Positions 34,144-42,180 of a stretch of 64,000 nucleotides of DNA are shown here, one piece after another (within the stretch, counting starts at the first letter, position 1; the number at the start of each line of letters is the position of its first letter). The stretch lies in NCBI RefSeq assembly GCF_900103605.1, contig NZ_FNHY01000009.1, positions 1 through 64,000 on the forward strand, in the 5' to 3' direction. Below the pieces are notes generated by a model. That model had not been told where the DNA came from. It did not search any database and worked only from the letters and a program-made list of their open reading frames with translations. The translations under genes were made by a program, and so were the position numbers. The DNA comes from Psychrobacillus sp. OK028. Its GTDB lineage: Bacteria > Bacillota > Bacilli > Bacillales_A > Planococcaceae.

Positions 34144-34377
34144 TTAAAATACTTGTTCTACTTCTACTACTCCTGGAACCTCTTCCAAAAGTGCGCGTTC
34201 AATACCTGCTTTAAGTGTAATCGTTGAACTTGGGCAGCTCCCACAAGCTCCTAAAAGGCGCAGTTTTACAATACCGTCTTCAACGTCTACAAGTTCGCAG
34301 TCTCCTCCATCACGTAGTAAAAATGGACGCAATTTATCTAAAACTTCTTGAACTTGTTCATTTATTGTATCAGTCAT
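34144..34377 (-). CDS. yutI: NifU-like Fe-S scaffold/carrier (YutI)
   Basis: 77 residues, a single NifU C-terminal domain (Pfam NifU). The CxxC cluster site is C45/C48 in GACGSCPSS, with the family ending [17 protein letters not shown] precedes the ATG. Shorter than B. subtilis YutI (111), lacking its N-terminal extension. Delivers Fe-S clusters, probably with yutM and suf. Divergent from yuzD across 82 bases. Confidence 0.92.
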   Translation of the reverse strand: MTDTINEQVQEVLDKLRPFLLRDGGDCELVDVEDGIVKLRLLGACGSCPSSTITLKAGIERALLEEVPGVVEVEQVF

Positions 34378-34459
34378 ATCTATCGACTCCTTTCACTATA
34401 ATCATTATAATGTGAAGGAGAGAAAAAATCCATTAAAGAATTCTAAGGAGGTCACCAAT

Positions 34460-34783
34460 GTGTCGTTTCAATCTTTAAATATAGAAATTTATGGAGCAGA
34501 TATTGTTTGTGCTAGTTGCGTAAATGCTCCGTCTTCAAAGGATACATATGAATGGCTACAAGCTGCTATCGACCGTAAATTCCCAAATCACCAAGTTACT
34601 TTCAGTTATATCGATATCGAAAAGCCAATTGAGAATGAAAAACAGCAACAAATAGCCAATCGAATAACAGAGGATGAATTTTTTTATCCACTCGTGATGA
34701 TTAATGGTGAGATGATTGGAGAAGGCTATATCCAGCTGAAACCGATTTATGCTGCATTAGAGAAATATGGCTATACGGAATAA
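34460..34783 (+). CDS. yuzD: YuzD-like protein (DUF1462)
   Basis: 107 residues from the GTG at 34460, preceded by AAGGAGGTCACC, close to a perfect complement of the 16S tail; the longer frame from 34412 is not needed. Thioredoxin-like fold with CASC (about residues 17-20) at the place of the redox motif and a cis-proline-like YPLVMINGE. B. subtilis YuzD has nearly the same length. Role unknown; neighbours suggest redox or Fe-S work. Confidence 0.86.
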   Translation: MSFQSLNIEIYGADIVCASCVNAPSSKDTYEWLQAAIDRKFPNHQVTFSYIDIEKPIENEKQQQIANRITEDEFFYPLVMINGEMIGEGYIQLKPIYAALEKYGYTE

Positions 34784-34795
34784 TAATATAATGAC

Positions 34796-34838
34796 AAAAA
34801 GCTTCAAAGGGCTCAAAATAGCGCCTTCGAAGCTTTTT
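34796..34838. terminator. Bidirectional terminator between yuzD and yutJ
   Basis: AAAAAGCTTC-AAAGG-GC and GC-CCTT-GAAGCTTTTT around a TCAAAATA loop. Confidence 0.9.
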
Positions 34839-34841
34839 ATA

Positions 34842-35909
34842 TTATCCGTTATGTCTCTTATACATCCAAAGTAAGCCTGATTTCATCAAGCGTGCGATTC
34901 GTCCAGTTACCGAGATATCTGCCAAATATGCAAAACCTTGTTTTTTCCCAAGAGATCCCATGAATCCTTTAAGTTTGATTTCTGGCATCTTTTCAGGAAG
35001 TGGCTCATCTTTCCAGCGAGCTTGAAGCACTTTAACAATTTGCTCTGCTTGTTCTTCTGCCAACTGGGCACTCGGTGCTAAAGGAAGAGATGCAGCATCA
35101 CCAACAACATATACATTTGGATAGCTTGGTAAGTCGTGATATTGTGTTAAAATAACGCGACCCGTTTTATCTTTTTCTCCTGGTAGAGCTCTTACAGCAG
35201 CCGCTGGTTGAATACCAGCTGTCCAAACTACTACGTCTACAGGAATTATTTCTTCATGATTATATAATTTGTTCGGCTCTACTTTCGTAATGTTCGAATT
35301 ACTGACAACATCTACATTGTTCGTGTCGAACCACTTTTGTACATAATTACTTAATCTTTCTGGGAAGTCTCTTAAAACACGTGGACTGCGGTCAAATAAT
35401 TTTATGGACAAGTCCGGGCGGCTTTCACGTAGTTCACTTGCTAGTTCAATTCCACTTAATCCTGCTCCAACAATACCTACAACCGAACCTGAAGGTAAAC
35501 CTCCGATTTTATTATACGTATCTCTAGAGCGACCAATTGTTTGAATGCTATAAGTAAATTCATCTGCCCCAGGCACGTTATGGTATTTATCTTCACATCC
35601 AAGACCAATTACAAGATCATCATAAGAAATTGCTTGTCCATCTGCTAATAGGACTTGTTTGCTTTCTACGTCTATTTCAATAATTTCCCCGTAAGTTATC
35701 TTTAACTTTTCGTGCTCCGGAAATGCAACACGGATACCACTATCCGGAGAGGTACCTGCTGCAAGCGCATAAAATTCTGTTTTTAAACTATGAAACGGTG
35801 TTCTATCTATTAAAGTAATTTCTAAATCATCAGGGATATTATTTGGCAATAAACGAAGTAATATTCGCATATTCCCATATCCCCCACCTAACAAGACTAA
35901 TTTTCGCAT
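34842..35909 (-). CDS. yutJ: NADH dehydrogenase-like flavoprotein YutJ
   Basis: 355 residues from the ATG at 35909 (AAGGGAG upstream), identical in length to B. subtilis YutJ. FAD motif LLGGGYGNMRI at the N-terminus, second nucleotide motif GIVGAGLSGIELA about residue 150, and YVVGDAAS about 265. It belongs with type II NADH dehydrogenases but is about 50 residues shorter than the one at 31320, so the membrane-anchoring C-terminus may be reduced. The electron acceptor is unknown. Confidence 0.88.
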   Translation of the reverse strand: MRKLVLLGGGYGNMRILLRLLPNNIPDDLEITLIDRTPFHSLKTEFYALAAGTSPDSGIRVAFPEHEKLKITYGEIIEIDVESKQVLLADGQAISYDDLVIGLGCEDKYHNVPGADEFTYSIQTIGRSRDTYNKIGGLPSGSVVGIVGAGLSGIELASELRESRPDLSIKLFDRSPRVLRDFPERLSNYVQKWFDTNNVDVVSNSNITKVEPNKLYNHEEIIPVDVVVWTAGIQPAAAVRALPGEKDKTGRVILTQYHDLPSYPNVYVVGDAASLPLAPSAQLAEEQAEQIVKVLQARWKDEPLPEKMPEIKLKGFMGSLGKKQGFAYLADISVTGRIARLMKSGLLWMYKRHNG

Positions 35910-36036
35910 AATATTCTCCCTTAAATTTAATGTCATCTCAAATTATAATAGATTGTGATACATTTCACAATAGAACATCTTAATTGACGTTTTCTTTAAA
36001 AAAGAGTAGCATGACCTTGTAGTGAGGTGAACAGCT

Positions 36037-36273
36037 GTGAATCCAATGGTTGAATTTTGCATAAGCAACCTTGCAAATGGTTCCCAAGAAGCTTTTGACA
36101 TATTGGAACAGGACTCCAATTTAGATGTTTTAGAATACGGTTGCCTGAGTTATTGCTCCATCTGTTCTGAAACTTTATTTGCCATAGTTAATGGTGAAGT
36201 TGTAGAAGCAAATACCCCAAGTGAACTTGTTGCAAACATTTATCAATATATAGAGGATAATCCTTTATTTTAA
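36037..36273 (+). CDS. yuzB: YuzB family protein (DUF1450)
   Basis: 78 residues, same as B. subtilis YuzB. Thioredoxin-like/Fe-S type pattern with four cysteines: C7 (EFCISN) and CLSYCSIC (about 36-43). GTG start with GAGGTG upstream. Function unknown. Divergent from yutJ, as in B. subtilis. Confidence 0.88.
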   Translation: MNPMVEFCISNLANGSQEAFDILEQDSNLDVLEYGCLSYCSICSETLFAIVNGEVVEANTPSELVANIYQYIEDNPLF

Positions 36274-36304
36274 AAGACTGAGATTTTAATCTACAGTCTT
36301 TTTT
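36272..36304. terminator. Bidirectional terminator between yuzB and yutF
   Basis: AAAAGACTG with CAGTCTTTT and an inner AGA/TCT pair; overlaps the yuzB stop and abuts the yutF stop. Confidence 0.88.
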
Positions 36305-37067
36305 ATTTTGTCCACTCGCGTAAAGATTCTAAAAAATAAGTAGGTTGCTGTGCTTGAAGCTTCACCTCTTCGGTACTATTTACCCCACTGTTCACATGCA
36401 CTGTATCAATTCCAAAACGAATTCCGGTCAAAATATCTGTTTGATAATTATCCCCGATCATAACCATTTCCTCTTTAATATATCCATATTGTTTTTGTAT
36501 GAACTCTAACATAAAAGGTTGTGGTTTACCCAAATATAAAGGCTCTACTCCAGTAGAATGCTCCACTAATTTTGTAAATGCCCCATTACCAGGTAAAAAT
36601 CCTACTTCTGATGGAAAAGCATGATCACTATTGGTGGATAAGAATGCTGCTCCAGCACGTATAGAAAGACAAGCAGTAGCTAGCTTTTCATAATTAATAG
36701 CGCGATCAATTCCTAGGACAACTACGTCCGCCATTCCAGTAGTGATGGAAATGCCTCTCGTTTTAAGCGCATCTTCCAATCCAAGTTCACCAATCATAAA
36801 TACCTCTTTGCCTGGTATATACTCGTTAATATAGTTAGCTGCAGCAATTGCTGATGAAATAATATGTTCCTTGTCTGTATGGATATCCATCATTGCTAGC
36901 TTTTCCTGAAGCTGTTTTTGCGTCATCGAAGAATTATTCGTAACGAAAAAAGGCGGGGTTCCATTGCTTTGCAAATAATGAACAAATTCCACAGCCTCAG
37001 GAATTGGCGTTTTTCCCCTATAAACGGTTCCATCTAAATCAATAAAATATGCCTTATAATTTAACAT
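36303..37067 (-). CDS. yutF: HAD-IIA family phosphatase YutF
   Basis: 254 residues (B. subtilis YutF 256). HAD motif I DLDGTVYRG at about 11-19, motif II FVTNNS near 40, motif III lysine near 178 (YLGKPQPF) and motif IV GDNYQTDI near 202. The cap insertion is of the NagD/p-nitrophenyl-phosphatase type. Hydrolyses small phosphate esters in the cytosol; the true substrate is unknown. Its start overlaps the end of yutE by 14 bases. Confidence 0.92.
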   Translation of the reverse strand: MLNYKAYFIDLDGTVYRGKTPIPEAVEFVHYLQSNGTPPFFVTNNSSMTQKQLQEKLAMMDIHTDKEHIISSAIAAANYINEYIPGKEVFMIGELGLEDALKTRGISITTGMADVVVLGIDRAINYEKLATACLSIRAGAAFLSTNSDHAFPSEVGFLPGNGAFTKLVEHSTGVEPLYLGKPQPFMLEFIQKQYGYIKEEMVMIGDNYQTDILTGIRFGIDTVHVNSGVNSTEEVKLQAQQPTYFLESLREWTK

Positions 37068-37515
37068 TTGAATCCTCAGGTAAAAAAGCAGAAACCGGAC
37101 CTAACTCTTCTACTAAATAGGTATCCACTGATGTAGGAAATTGCTTCAGGTATTGCAAATTCTTCGTTAGAACTTCATGTAGTTTTGCATGGTCTACCGC
37201 ATAAAATTGACGAACAAGAACTTTTCTATAACTGATTACTTCTTTCAACGGACCATCCATCTCTACTGAGATAACTTTTTCATCTGTTAAAATATCGATA
37301 ATATCATCGTATCCACCTGGATCGCGCATGATAAAGCCATCTATCATTGAATTACCTACATCGATAATTGATTCTATAATATTATGACCAATTCGCTCAA
37401 ACGCTAATTTGGATACTTCATCTGCTTGCCAATCTTTTTTTGTCTCTATAAGGTTTAACAACTGATTCATATGAGCCAATGTTAAAGCAATTTTTTTTCT
37501 ATCTACAAAATACAT
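37054..37515 (-). CDS. yutE: DUF86/HepT-like protein YutE
   Basis: 153 residues, an all-helical DUF86 protein. DUF86 includes HepT toxins, whose active site is Rx4-6HxY. Here the matching segment reads YRKVLVRQFY, with the histidine and tyrosine replaced, and no MntA-like antitoxin lies beside it; the partner gene is yutF. B. subtilis YutE, as far as I recall, also lacks this histidine, so this is likely a non-toxic housekeeping branch. The ATG at 37515 has an AGGAGGC-like site upstream. Confidence 0.85.
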   Translation of the reverse strand: MYFVDRKKIALTLAHMNQLLNLIETKKDWQADEVSKLAFERIGHNIIESIIDVGNSMIDGFIMRDPGGYDDIIDILTDEKVISVEMDGPLKEVISYRKVLVRQFYAVDHAKLHEVLTKNLQYLKQFPTSVDTYLVEELGPVSAFLPEDSNVKL

Positions 37516-37597
37516 TGAAAAGCCTCCTAATTGTTGTTCAGTTGATATGTACTCCTATTCTATAGTACCATAATTCTAAGGTAGGAAGGAGTGACAC

Positions 37598-37867
37598 GTG
37601 GTGGAACGATTTTATTTGTACGATGATGTAGAAGATACTAAAACAAGATTTGTCGGCTTTACAGGGGAATCCCAGAGATACGATTTAGCTATTTCCCAAA
37701 GCTCTCGATTTTTCGGAAAAGTACTAGTGATGGACATACAATATGGACGAGCTGCTATTATTGGATCAGATGATGTAGAAGAACCGGGCTATCTAGAGCA
37801 TGTGTTTAATAGATCAGAGGAAGAAGCAGTAGAATTACGTGATTATTTACGAGAATTATTAAGTTAA
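37598..37867 (+). CDS. DUF3055 family protein
   Basis: 89 residues. Features of DUF3055 (SAV0927 family): RFVGFTGESQRYDLAI, FFGKVLVMDIQYGRAAIIG and an acidic C-terminal helix. GTG start with GAAGGAG upstream. Soluble; no known function. Divergent from yutE, with its own terminator; a repeat array follows. Confidence 0.82.
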   Translation: MVERFYLYDDVEDTKTRFVGFTGESQRYDLAISQSSRFFGKVLVMDIQYGRAAIIGSDDVEEPGYLEHVFNRSEEEAVELRDYLRELLS

Positions 37868-37875
37868 TATAAAAC

Positions 37876-37909
37876 GGCTAGTCATGATTATATTCATGAC
37901 TAGCTTTTT
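37876..37909 (+). terminator. Terminator after the DUF3055 gene
   Basis: GCTAGTCATGA with TCATGACTAGC around TTATAT, then six T. Confidence 0.93.
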
Positions 37910-37930
37910 TGCTTCTGGTGCTAGACTTTG

Positions 37931-38068
37931 GGATAGCCCATAAAAACTAAAAGATAGCCCATAAACTTGGCACAATTGTTGAAATAGCTATTGATAGCCC
38001 TGAAATCATGAAGGATAGCCCATAAGTCAGCAAAAACAGCCCATAACAATCGAATTATAGCCCATAAG
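37931..38068 (-). repeat. 21-bp periodic array, core TTTATGGGCTAT (minus orientation)
   Basis: Read on the plus strand the core is ATAGCCCATAAA. TAGCCC starts at 37934, 37955, 37995, 38016, 38037 (as CAGCCC) and 38058. The steps are 21, 40, 21, 21 and 21, so one unit near 37976 has decayed while the 21-bp register is nearly kept. Spacers are unrelated to each other. Fills the gap between two terminators. Confidence 0.8.
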
Positions 38069-38078
38069 AACCCGACAA

Positions 38079-38123
38079 AACAAAAAACCTCGAGCAGATC
38101 ATAGTTGATCTTGCTCAAGGTTT
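38079..38123 (-). terminator. Terminator overlapping the end of yutD
   Basis: AAAACCT-GAGCA-ATCA with TGAT-TTGCTC-AGGTTTT around a short loop. The left arm on the minus strand is the coding end of yutD (LEQDQ). Confidence 0.85.
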
Positions 38124-38440
38124 TCACTTACTTCTATTGTAGCTTCTACAGGTACTATTTTAGGGGCTACGCCAGTTTTCTTCACGACAAAGTAGGCACA
38201 ACCAAAATTACAATACTCATATAAATAATCTTTAAGCGTCCCTATTTTCGTATCAAATGTAGCTTTGTGGCTACGATCCTCAAAGAAGCCTTTAAGACGA
38301 AGCTGACCATAACCCCAGTCACCCATAATATAATCGTATTTAGTTAATATTTCACTATACCGATCCAAAAAGGCTTCTTCTTTAAATGCCTCACGATAAT
38401 TCTCTATAATCTCATAAGTAAAGCCTTCTGCAACTATCAT
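38099..38440 (-). CDS. yutD: YutD family protein (DUF1027)
   Basis: 113 residues. DUF1027 signatures: FKEEAFLDRYSEILTKYDYIMGDWGYGQLRLKGF is spread over about 19-52, followed by YLYEYCNFGCAYFV (about 73-86). Small, soluble, function unknown. Just downstream of lipA (14 bases), so the two are cotranscribed, as in B. subtilis. Confidence 0.88.
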   Translation of the reverse strand: MIVAEGFTYEIIENYREAFKEEAFLDRYSEILTKYDYIMGDWGYGQLRLKGFFEDRSHKATFDTKIGTLKDYLYEYCNFGCAYFVVKKTGVAPKIVPVEATIEVSENLEQDQL

Positions 38441-38454
38441 TCAATCACCATCCA

Positions 38455-39390
38455 TTAGCTATTTGGAGTAGCTAGAAGTTCCTCGCCTTGCAATTGTCTT
38501 TGCTTAGCTGCAGCGTTAACCTGCTCATCTGCATGGTAACTACTTCTAACAAGTGGACCAGCTTCACAATGGGAGAACCCTTTACTCATAGCAATTTTAC
38601 GTAATTCTCCAAACTCAGCTGGGGAGTAATATTTAAGTACTGGTAAGTGTTTTTTAGAAGGTTGCAAGTATTGACCAATCGTCATAATATCAACGTTGTT
38701 AGCACGAAGGTCATCCATCACTTCTAGTATTTCTTCATGTGTTTCCCCTAAACCTAACATAAGCGACGATTTTGTTGGAATGCTAGGTTGCATTTCTTTC
38801 GCACGACGCAATAATTCTAGGGAACGATCGTATTTTGCTCTTGCACGAACTCTCGGAGTGAGTCTTCGAACAGTTTCGATGTTATGGTTAAGAATATCAG
38901 GTTTTGCATCCATAATATTGCGAATGTTTTGCTCAATACCTCCCATATCAGAAGGTAAAACTTCTATAGAAGTAAAAGGATTTTTGCGTCGAATTGCACG
39001 AATCGTTTCAGCAAAAACTTCAGAACCACCATCTTTTAAATCATCCCGCGCAACTGCTGTTACGACAACATGTTTTAAATTCATTATAACAACCGAATCT
39101 GCAACTCTTTCTGGTTCTGCCAAGTCTAATTCGTTAGGCAGTCCAGTTTTTACTGCACAAAAACGACATGCACGGGTGCAAACTGCCCCTAAAATCATAA
39201 ATGTAGCTGTTCTTCGCGAACCCCAGCACTCATGTATATTTGGACATTTAGCTTCCTCACATACGGTATTTAAATTATTTTCACGCATTAACTTTTTTAA
39301 ACCTTTGTATTCATCGTTCGTGTTTAACTTAATTTTTAACCAATCTGGTTTTCTTTGGTACTCTGTTTTCGTTGGTTTACACGATGTCAC
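38455..39390 (-). CDS. lipA: Lipoyl synthase
   Basis: 311 residues (B. subtilis 298). Radical SAM enzyme inserting two sulphurs into protein-bound octanoate. The auxiliary cluster ligands are C44, C49 and C55 ([12 protein letters not shown]) and the SAM cluster ligands C71, C75 and C78 (CTRACRFC). The conserved C-terminal RSSYHA serine motif that holds the auxiliary cluster is present. GTG start at 39390; the upstream GGGGTCGAG is only a fair site. The enzyme serves GcvH and 2-oxoacid dehydrogenases; gcvH is at 59.6 kb. Confidence 0.96.
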   Translation of the reverse strand: MTSCKPTKTEYQRKPDWLKIKLNTNDEYKGLKKLMRENNLNTVCEEAKCPNIHECWGSRRTATFMILGAVCTRACRFCAVKTGLPNELDLAEPERVADSVVIMNLKHVVVTAVARDDLKDGGSEVFAETIRAIRRKNPFTSIEVLPSDMGGIEQNIRNIMDAKPDILNHNIETVRRLTPRVRARAKYDRSLELLRRAKEMQPSIPTKSSLMLGLGETHEEILEVMDDLRANNVDIMTIGQYLQPSKKHLPVLKYYSPAEFGELRKIAMSKGFSHCEAGPLVRSSYHADEQVNAAAKQRQLQGEELLATPNS

Positions 39391-39497
39391 TTTTACTCGA
39401 CCCCATTCTAAATAAACTAACTACACTGTTGTCAATGTAACATAATATTTAGTTAGAAACAACCACACAAAAACAGAGATTACCTATCTAAATTTAA

Positions 39498-41057
39498 TTA
39501 AACTGCTCGTTTACTATTAATACTCCAAACCACAAAAAATACGATAAGAATGACAATTACACTTACAAATCCAATCATAACTGAGCCTGTTAAACCTAAA
39601 ACTAGATAACCGACTGCCGCAATAACTGCACTAATAATAGCATATGGAAGTTGAGTCGTTACGTGGTCTATTACGTTAACCCCCGCTCCAGTCGCTGACA
39701 TGATTGTTGTATCGGAAATAGGAGAACAATGATCTCCAAAAACGGCTCCAGCTAAAACGGCAGCTAAAACAGGAAGTAATAATTCTGGCTCTACCACCAT
39801 TATAATGCTTGCTCCAATTGGTAACAAAATACCAAATGATCCCCATGAGGAGCCTGTTGCGAACGCCATAAAAGCTGTTAAGACAAATAGTAAAACTGGA
39901 ATTATACCAACTGGAATATTATTATCTGTCACAAGCTTAGCTAAATACTCACCAGTTCCGAGTGCGTTTATCAAAAACGAAAGGGACCAAGCAAATATTA
40001 AAATAAAAATAGCAGGTAACATCGAATTTATACCGGAAATAATAGCTTTTCCAATTAATCCAACATTAGCTTTTGGATTTCTTTTAAATTGACGAGTATA
40101 TAGGAAAATAGCAAAAACAGTCGATACTATCCCACCTAAAAATAGAGAGAATGGGACATCTGTGTTTTCAAAAACAACAAATATATTCAACACTTTTCCG
40201 GAAGCCTGGTAACCTGTCCAAAACATCGTAAATAATGTAACAACTATTAATGAAACAATTGGTAAGATTAAATCATTTACTTTCCCATAATTATTTTCCG
40301 GGAAATTACCTTGTAAATCACCTGGATTTGATTTATTTGGATCAAAAAGCACACCGGTTTCTTTTGCAAGTTTTTCATGCTTTTTCATTGGACCTAAATC
40401 ATTTTCTGTCCATGCAGTAAAAAATACCATCGCAAGCGAAGCAATCACATAGAAGTTCATCGGAGCCATTAACATAAAGGCCTCAAGTGGTGTATAGTCT
40501 GTAATCGCATAAGTAGCAAAAATAACCCCAAGCTGACTTATTAAGAATGCTCCCCAGCTAGATACTGGAGAAACTACACAAACTGGTGCTGATGTAGAGT
40601 CTATAAAATAAGCTAGTTTTGCACGAGATACTCGATGAGAATCAGTGATAGGTCGAGCAATCTGTCCAACTGCAAGTGCATTAAAATAATCATCTACAAA
40701 AATAATAATTCCTAAAAAAGCTGTTAAAAGCTTAGAGCCACGGTTTGTTTTAATACGTTTCACTGCCCATGCCGCGAAAGCCGTGCTTCCACCTGATAAA
40801 CTAACAATAGCAGTAATTACTCCAAGCATTAATATGAACAGCAATATATAAATATTATACATATTCCATCCATTATCCCAGAATGAAGTGATAAAGGAAT
40901 CCCAAAGAATGATGAATGAATCAATTGGGGAAAAGCTTTCTACTAACAAGGCTGCAGAAACAATTCCAACCCCCAATGATAATAAAACTCTTTTTGTCAC
41001 TAGCACCATAACAATTGCTAGAAGTGGTGGTAAAATCGAAAATAATGTATTTTCCAA
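39498..41057 (-). CDS. NhaC-family transporter, predicted lysine transporter (LysW type)
   Basis: 519 residues from the TTG at 41057 behind GGGAGG; an upstream in-frame TTG overlaps that site. About 12 membrane helices of the NhaC Na+/H+ antiporter family; FVDDYFNALAVGQ (about 130-142) and GDHCSPISDTTIMSA (about 440-454) are typical. Sequence alone would say Na+/H+ or malate/lactate antiport. A lysine riboswitch with an attenuator precedes it, and NhaC homologues under L-box control have been predicted as lysine transporters (LysW). The substrate call therefore rests on the riboswitch. Confidence 0.85.
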   Translation of the reverse strand: MENTLFSILPPLLAIVMVLVTKRVLLSLGVGIVSAALLVESFSPIDSFIILWDSFITSFWDNGWNMYNIYILLFILMLGVITAIVSLSGGSTAFAAWAVKRIKTNRGSKLLTAFLGIIIFVDDYFNALAVGQIARPITDSHRVSRAKLAYFIDSTSAPVCVVSPVSSWGAFLISQLGVIFATYAITDYTPLEAFMLMAPMNFYVIASLAMVFFTAWTENDLGPMKKHEKLAKETGVLFDPNKSNPGDLQGNFPENNYGKVNDLILPIVSLIVVTLFTMFWTGYQASGKVLNIFVVFENTDVPFSLFLGGIVSTVFAIFLYTRQFKRNPKANVGLIGKAIISGINSMLPAIFILIFAWSLSFLINALGTGEYLAKLVTDNNIPVGIIPVLLFVLTAFMAFATGSSWGSFGILLPIGASIIMVVEPELLLPVLAAVLAGAVFGDHCSPISDTTIMSATGAGVNVIDHVTTQLPYAIISAVIAAVGYLVLGLTGSVMIGFVSVIVILIVFFVVWSINSKRAV

Positions 41058-41076
41058 AGCAAGTCCTCCCAAATAT

Positions 41077-41113
41077 AAAAAGCCAACCTATATATATACA
41101 TAGGTTGGCTTTT
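41077..41113 (-). terminator. Riboswitch-controlled terminator upstream of the NhaC-type gene
   Basis: AAAAGCCAACCTA with TAGGTTGGCTTTT around a TATATATACA stretch, T-run on the minus strand. It lies between the lysine riboswitch and the ribosome binding site, so it is the expression platform. Confidence 0.85.
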
Positions 41114-41140
41114 AGTTAAAATTTTAAGCATAATTTTATA

Positions 41141-41322
41141 CTCTGTAGCTCTCCATTTATACATCTGTATAAACGACAGTGTTATTTCTGTTCAAAATAA
41201 CCCCAACTAGATTTGTCTGACAATCAACATCTAATTTCGGCAAAACTTCCTTCCGTTTACAATCACAGTTGTCATTCTCCTGTAAACTACTCTTAAGTGA
41301 TGCGGCCTCTACCTATTCTTAT
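41141..41322 (-). promoter_or_regulatory. Lysine riboswitch (L-box)
   Basis: On the minus strand: AGGTAGAGGCCGC followed by CTTAAGAGTA, then TTGCCGAAATTAG, then CTAGTTGGGG, and the 3' closing GGAGAGCTAC. These are the conserved blocks of the lysine riboswitch in the right order and spacing (about 180 bases). It is followed by a terminator hairpin, so high lysine should stop transcription of the transporter. Confidence 0.85.
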
Positions 41323-41367
41323 TCATTTCTACTAGTATAGCAGTAAATACTATGTTTTGAAGGTTTT

Positions 41368-42138
41368 TTATTTTTCTGGTAATGGAAGTGGAACTTCTAT
41401 GGATGGAGCTGCATCCCCATCGCCACCTGTGTATATATAAGGAACCTGACCTTGCACAATCCCCATTGCAACAGGAATACTCTGTTCAACCGTACTCATT
41501 TTACTAGCTAAAGGAACGATTATTTGTACATTTACCTTGATATGGATATTGATTTCAACATAAGCATTATTAATACCAAATTTAGTTATCGAAGATGTTA
41601 CATTCGATTGTACATTACCGATTACGTGAAAGCGTATAGGTATTTTCGGGCCAAGGTTACCAATGATGGGAATATTCATCGCTTGCCCCATAGGAACGAA
41701 AAATACGATTCCACCTTGGTCTTCCATCGTTTGTTTGTCATATTCAATATCATCCAAATATGGAAGGCTAGACAAATTCCCCTGCTCTGCTTGCTCCAAA
41801 TGAGATTGAACTAAGCTATTTGTATCAGCAAGTATTCGATTAATTATTTCTGTATTGAATCGAGTTGTTACCATATTTGTACTATCAGACGGTACTTCTT
41901 CAATTATTTCATTGACATCCAGTGCATTTGCAATCCTTGAGTTAATCGCTTTGCTAATTACCATGGATGCTATTTTATTTGTTTGGACTTCTGCATATCT
42001 TAAGTACGTAGGGGTCAGCTGCTCATTAATATAATAAATGATGCCTGCAATTGATAACATAAAACATGTTAAAAAAATGGCTAACTTGCGTTGACTAGTG
42101 AAAATAGCAAATCGTTTTTTCCTCTTTTGATAGAACAA
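41368..42138 (-). CDS. yunB: Sporulation protein YunB
   Basis: 256 residues (B. subtilis 254). A basic N-terminus, one membrane helix (about 18-38) and an external domain of about 215 residues. Conserved segments include the stretch at about 41-62 (residues PTYLRYAEVQTNKIAS), GGIVFFVPMGQAMNIPI and VPLASKMSTVEQSIPVAMG. YunB is needed for spore formation under sigma-E in B. subtilis. The start is taken as TTG at 42138, seven bases from AGGAGGATT; a TTG two codons earlier is too close. The site is inside a hairpin (see 42143-42179). Confidence 0.9.
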   Translation of the reverse strand: MFYQKRKKRFAIFTSQRKLAIFLTCFMLSIAGIIYYINEQLTPTYLRYAEVQTNKIASMVISKAINSRIANALDVNEIIEEVPSDSTNMVTTRFNTEIINRILADTNSLVQSHLEQAEQGNLSSLPYLDDIEYDKQTMEDQGGIVFFVPMGQAMNIPIIGNLGPKIPIRFHVIGNVQSNVTSSITKFGINNAYVEINIHIKVNVQIIVPLASKMSTVEQSIPVAMGIVQGQVPYIYTGGDGDAAPSIEVPLPLPEK

Positions 42139-42142
42139 AAAC

Positions 42143-42179
42143 AATCCTCCTACTTACTACTTATGTAAGGAGGAGGATT
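42143..42179 (-). terminator. Hairpin at the yunD-yunB junction, holding the yunB ribosome binding site
   Basis: AATCCTCCT-CCTTAC with GTAAG-AGGAGGATT around ATAAGTA; a T-rich GTTTTTGTT follows on the minus strand. It can end yunD transcription, and its right arm is the yunB ribosome binding site, so any readthrough message would have that site closed. Confidence 0.75.
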
Positions 42180-42180
42180 T

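Noticed and set aside
37054-37515. HepT-MntA type toxin-antitoxin system
   Set aside because: Catalytic histidine and tyrosine are missing and no nucleotidyltransferase gene is adjacent.
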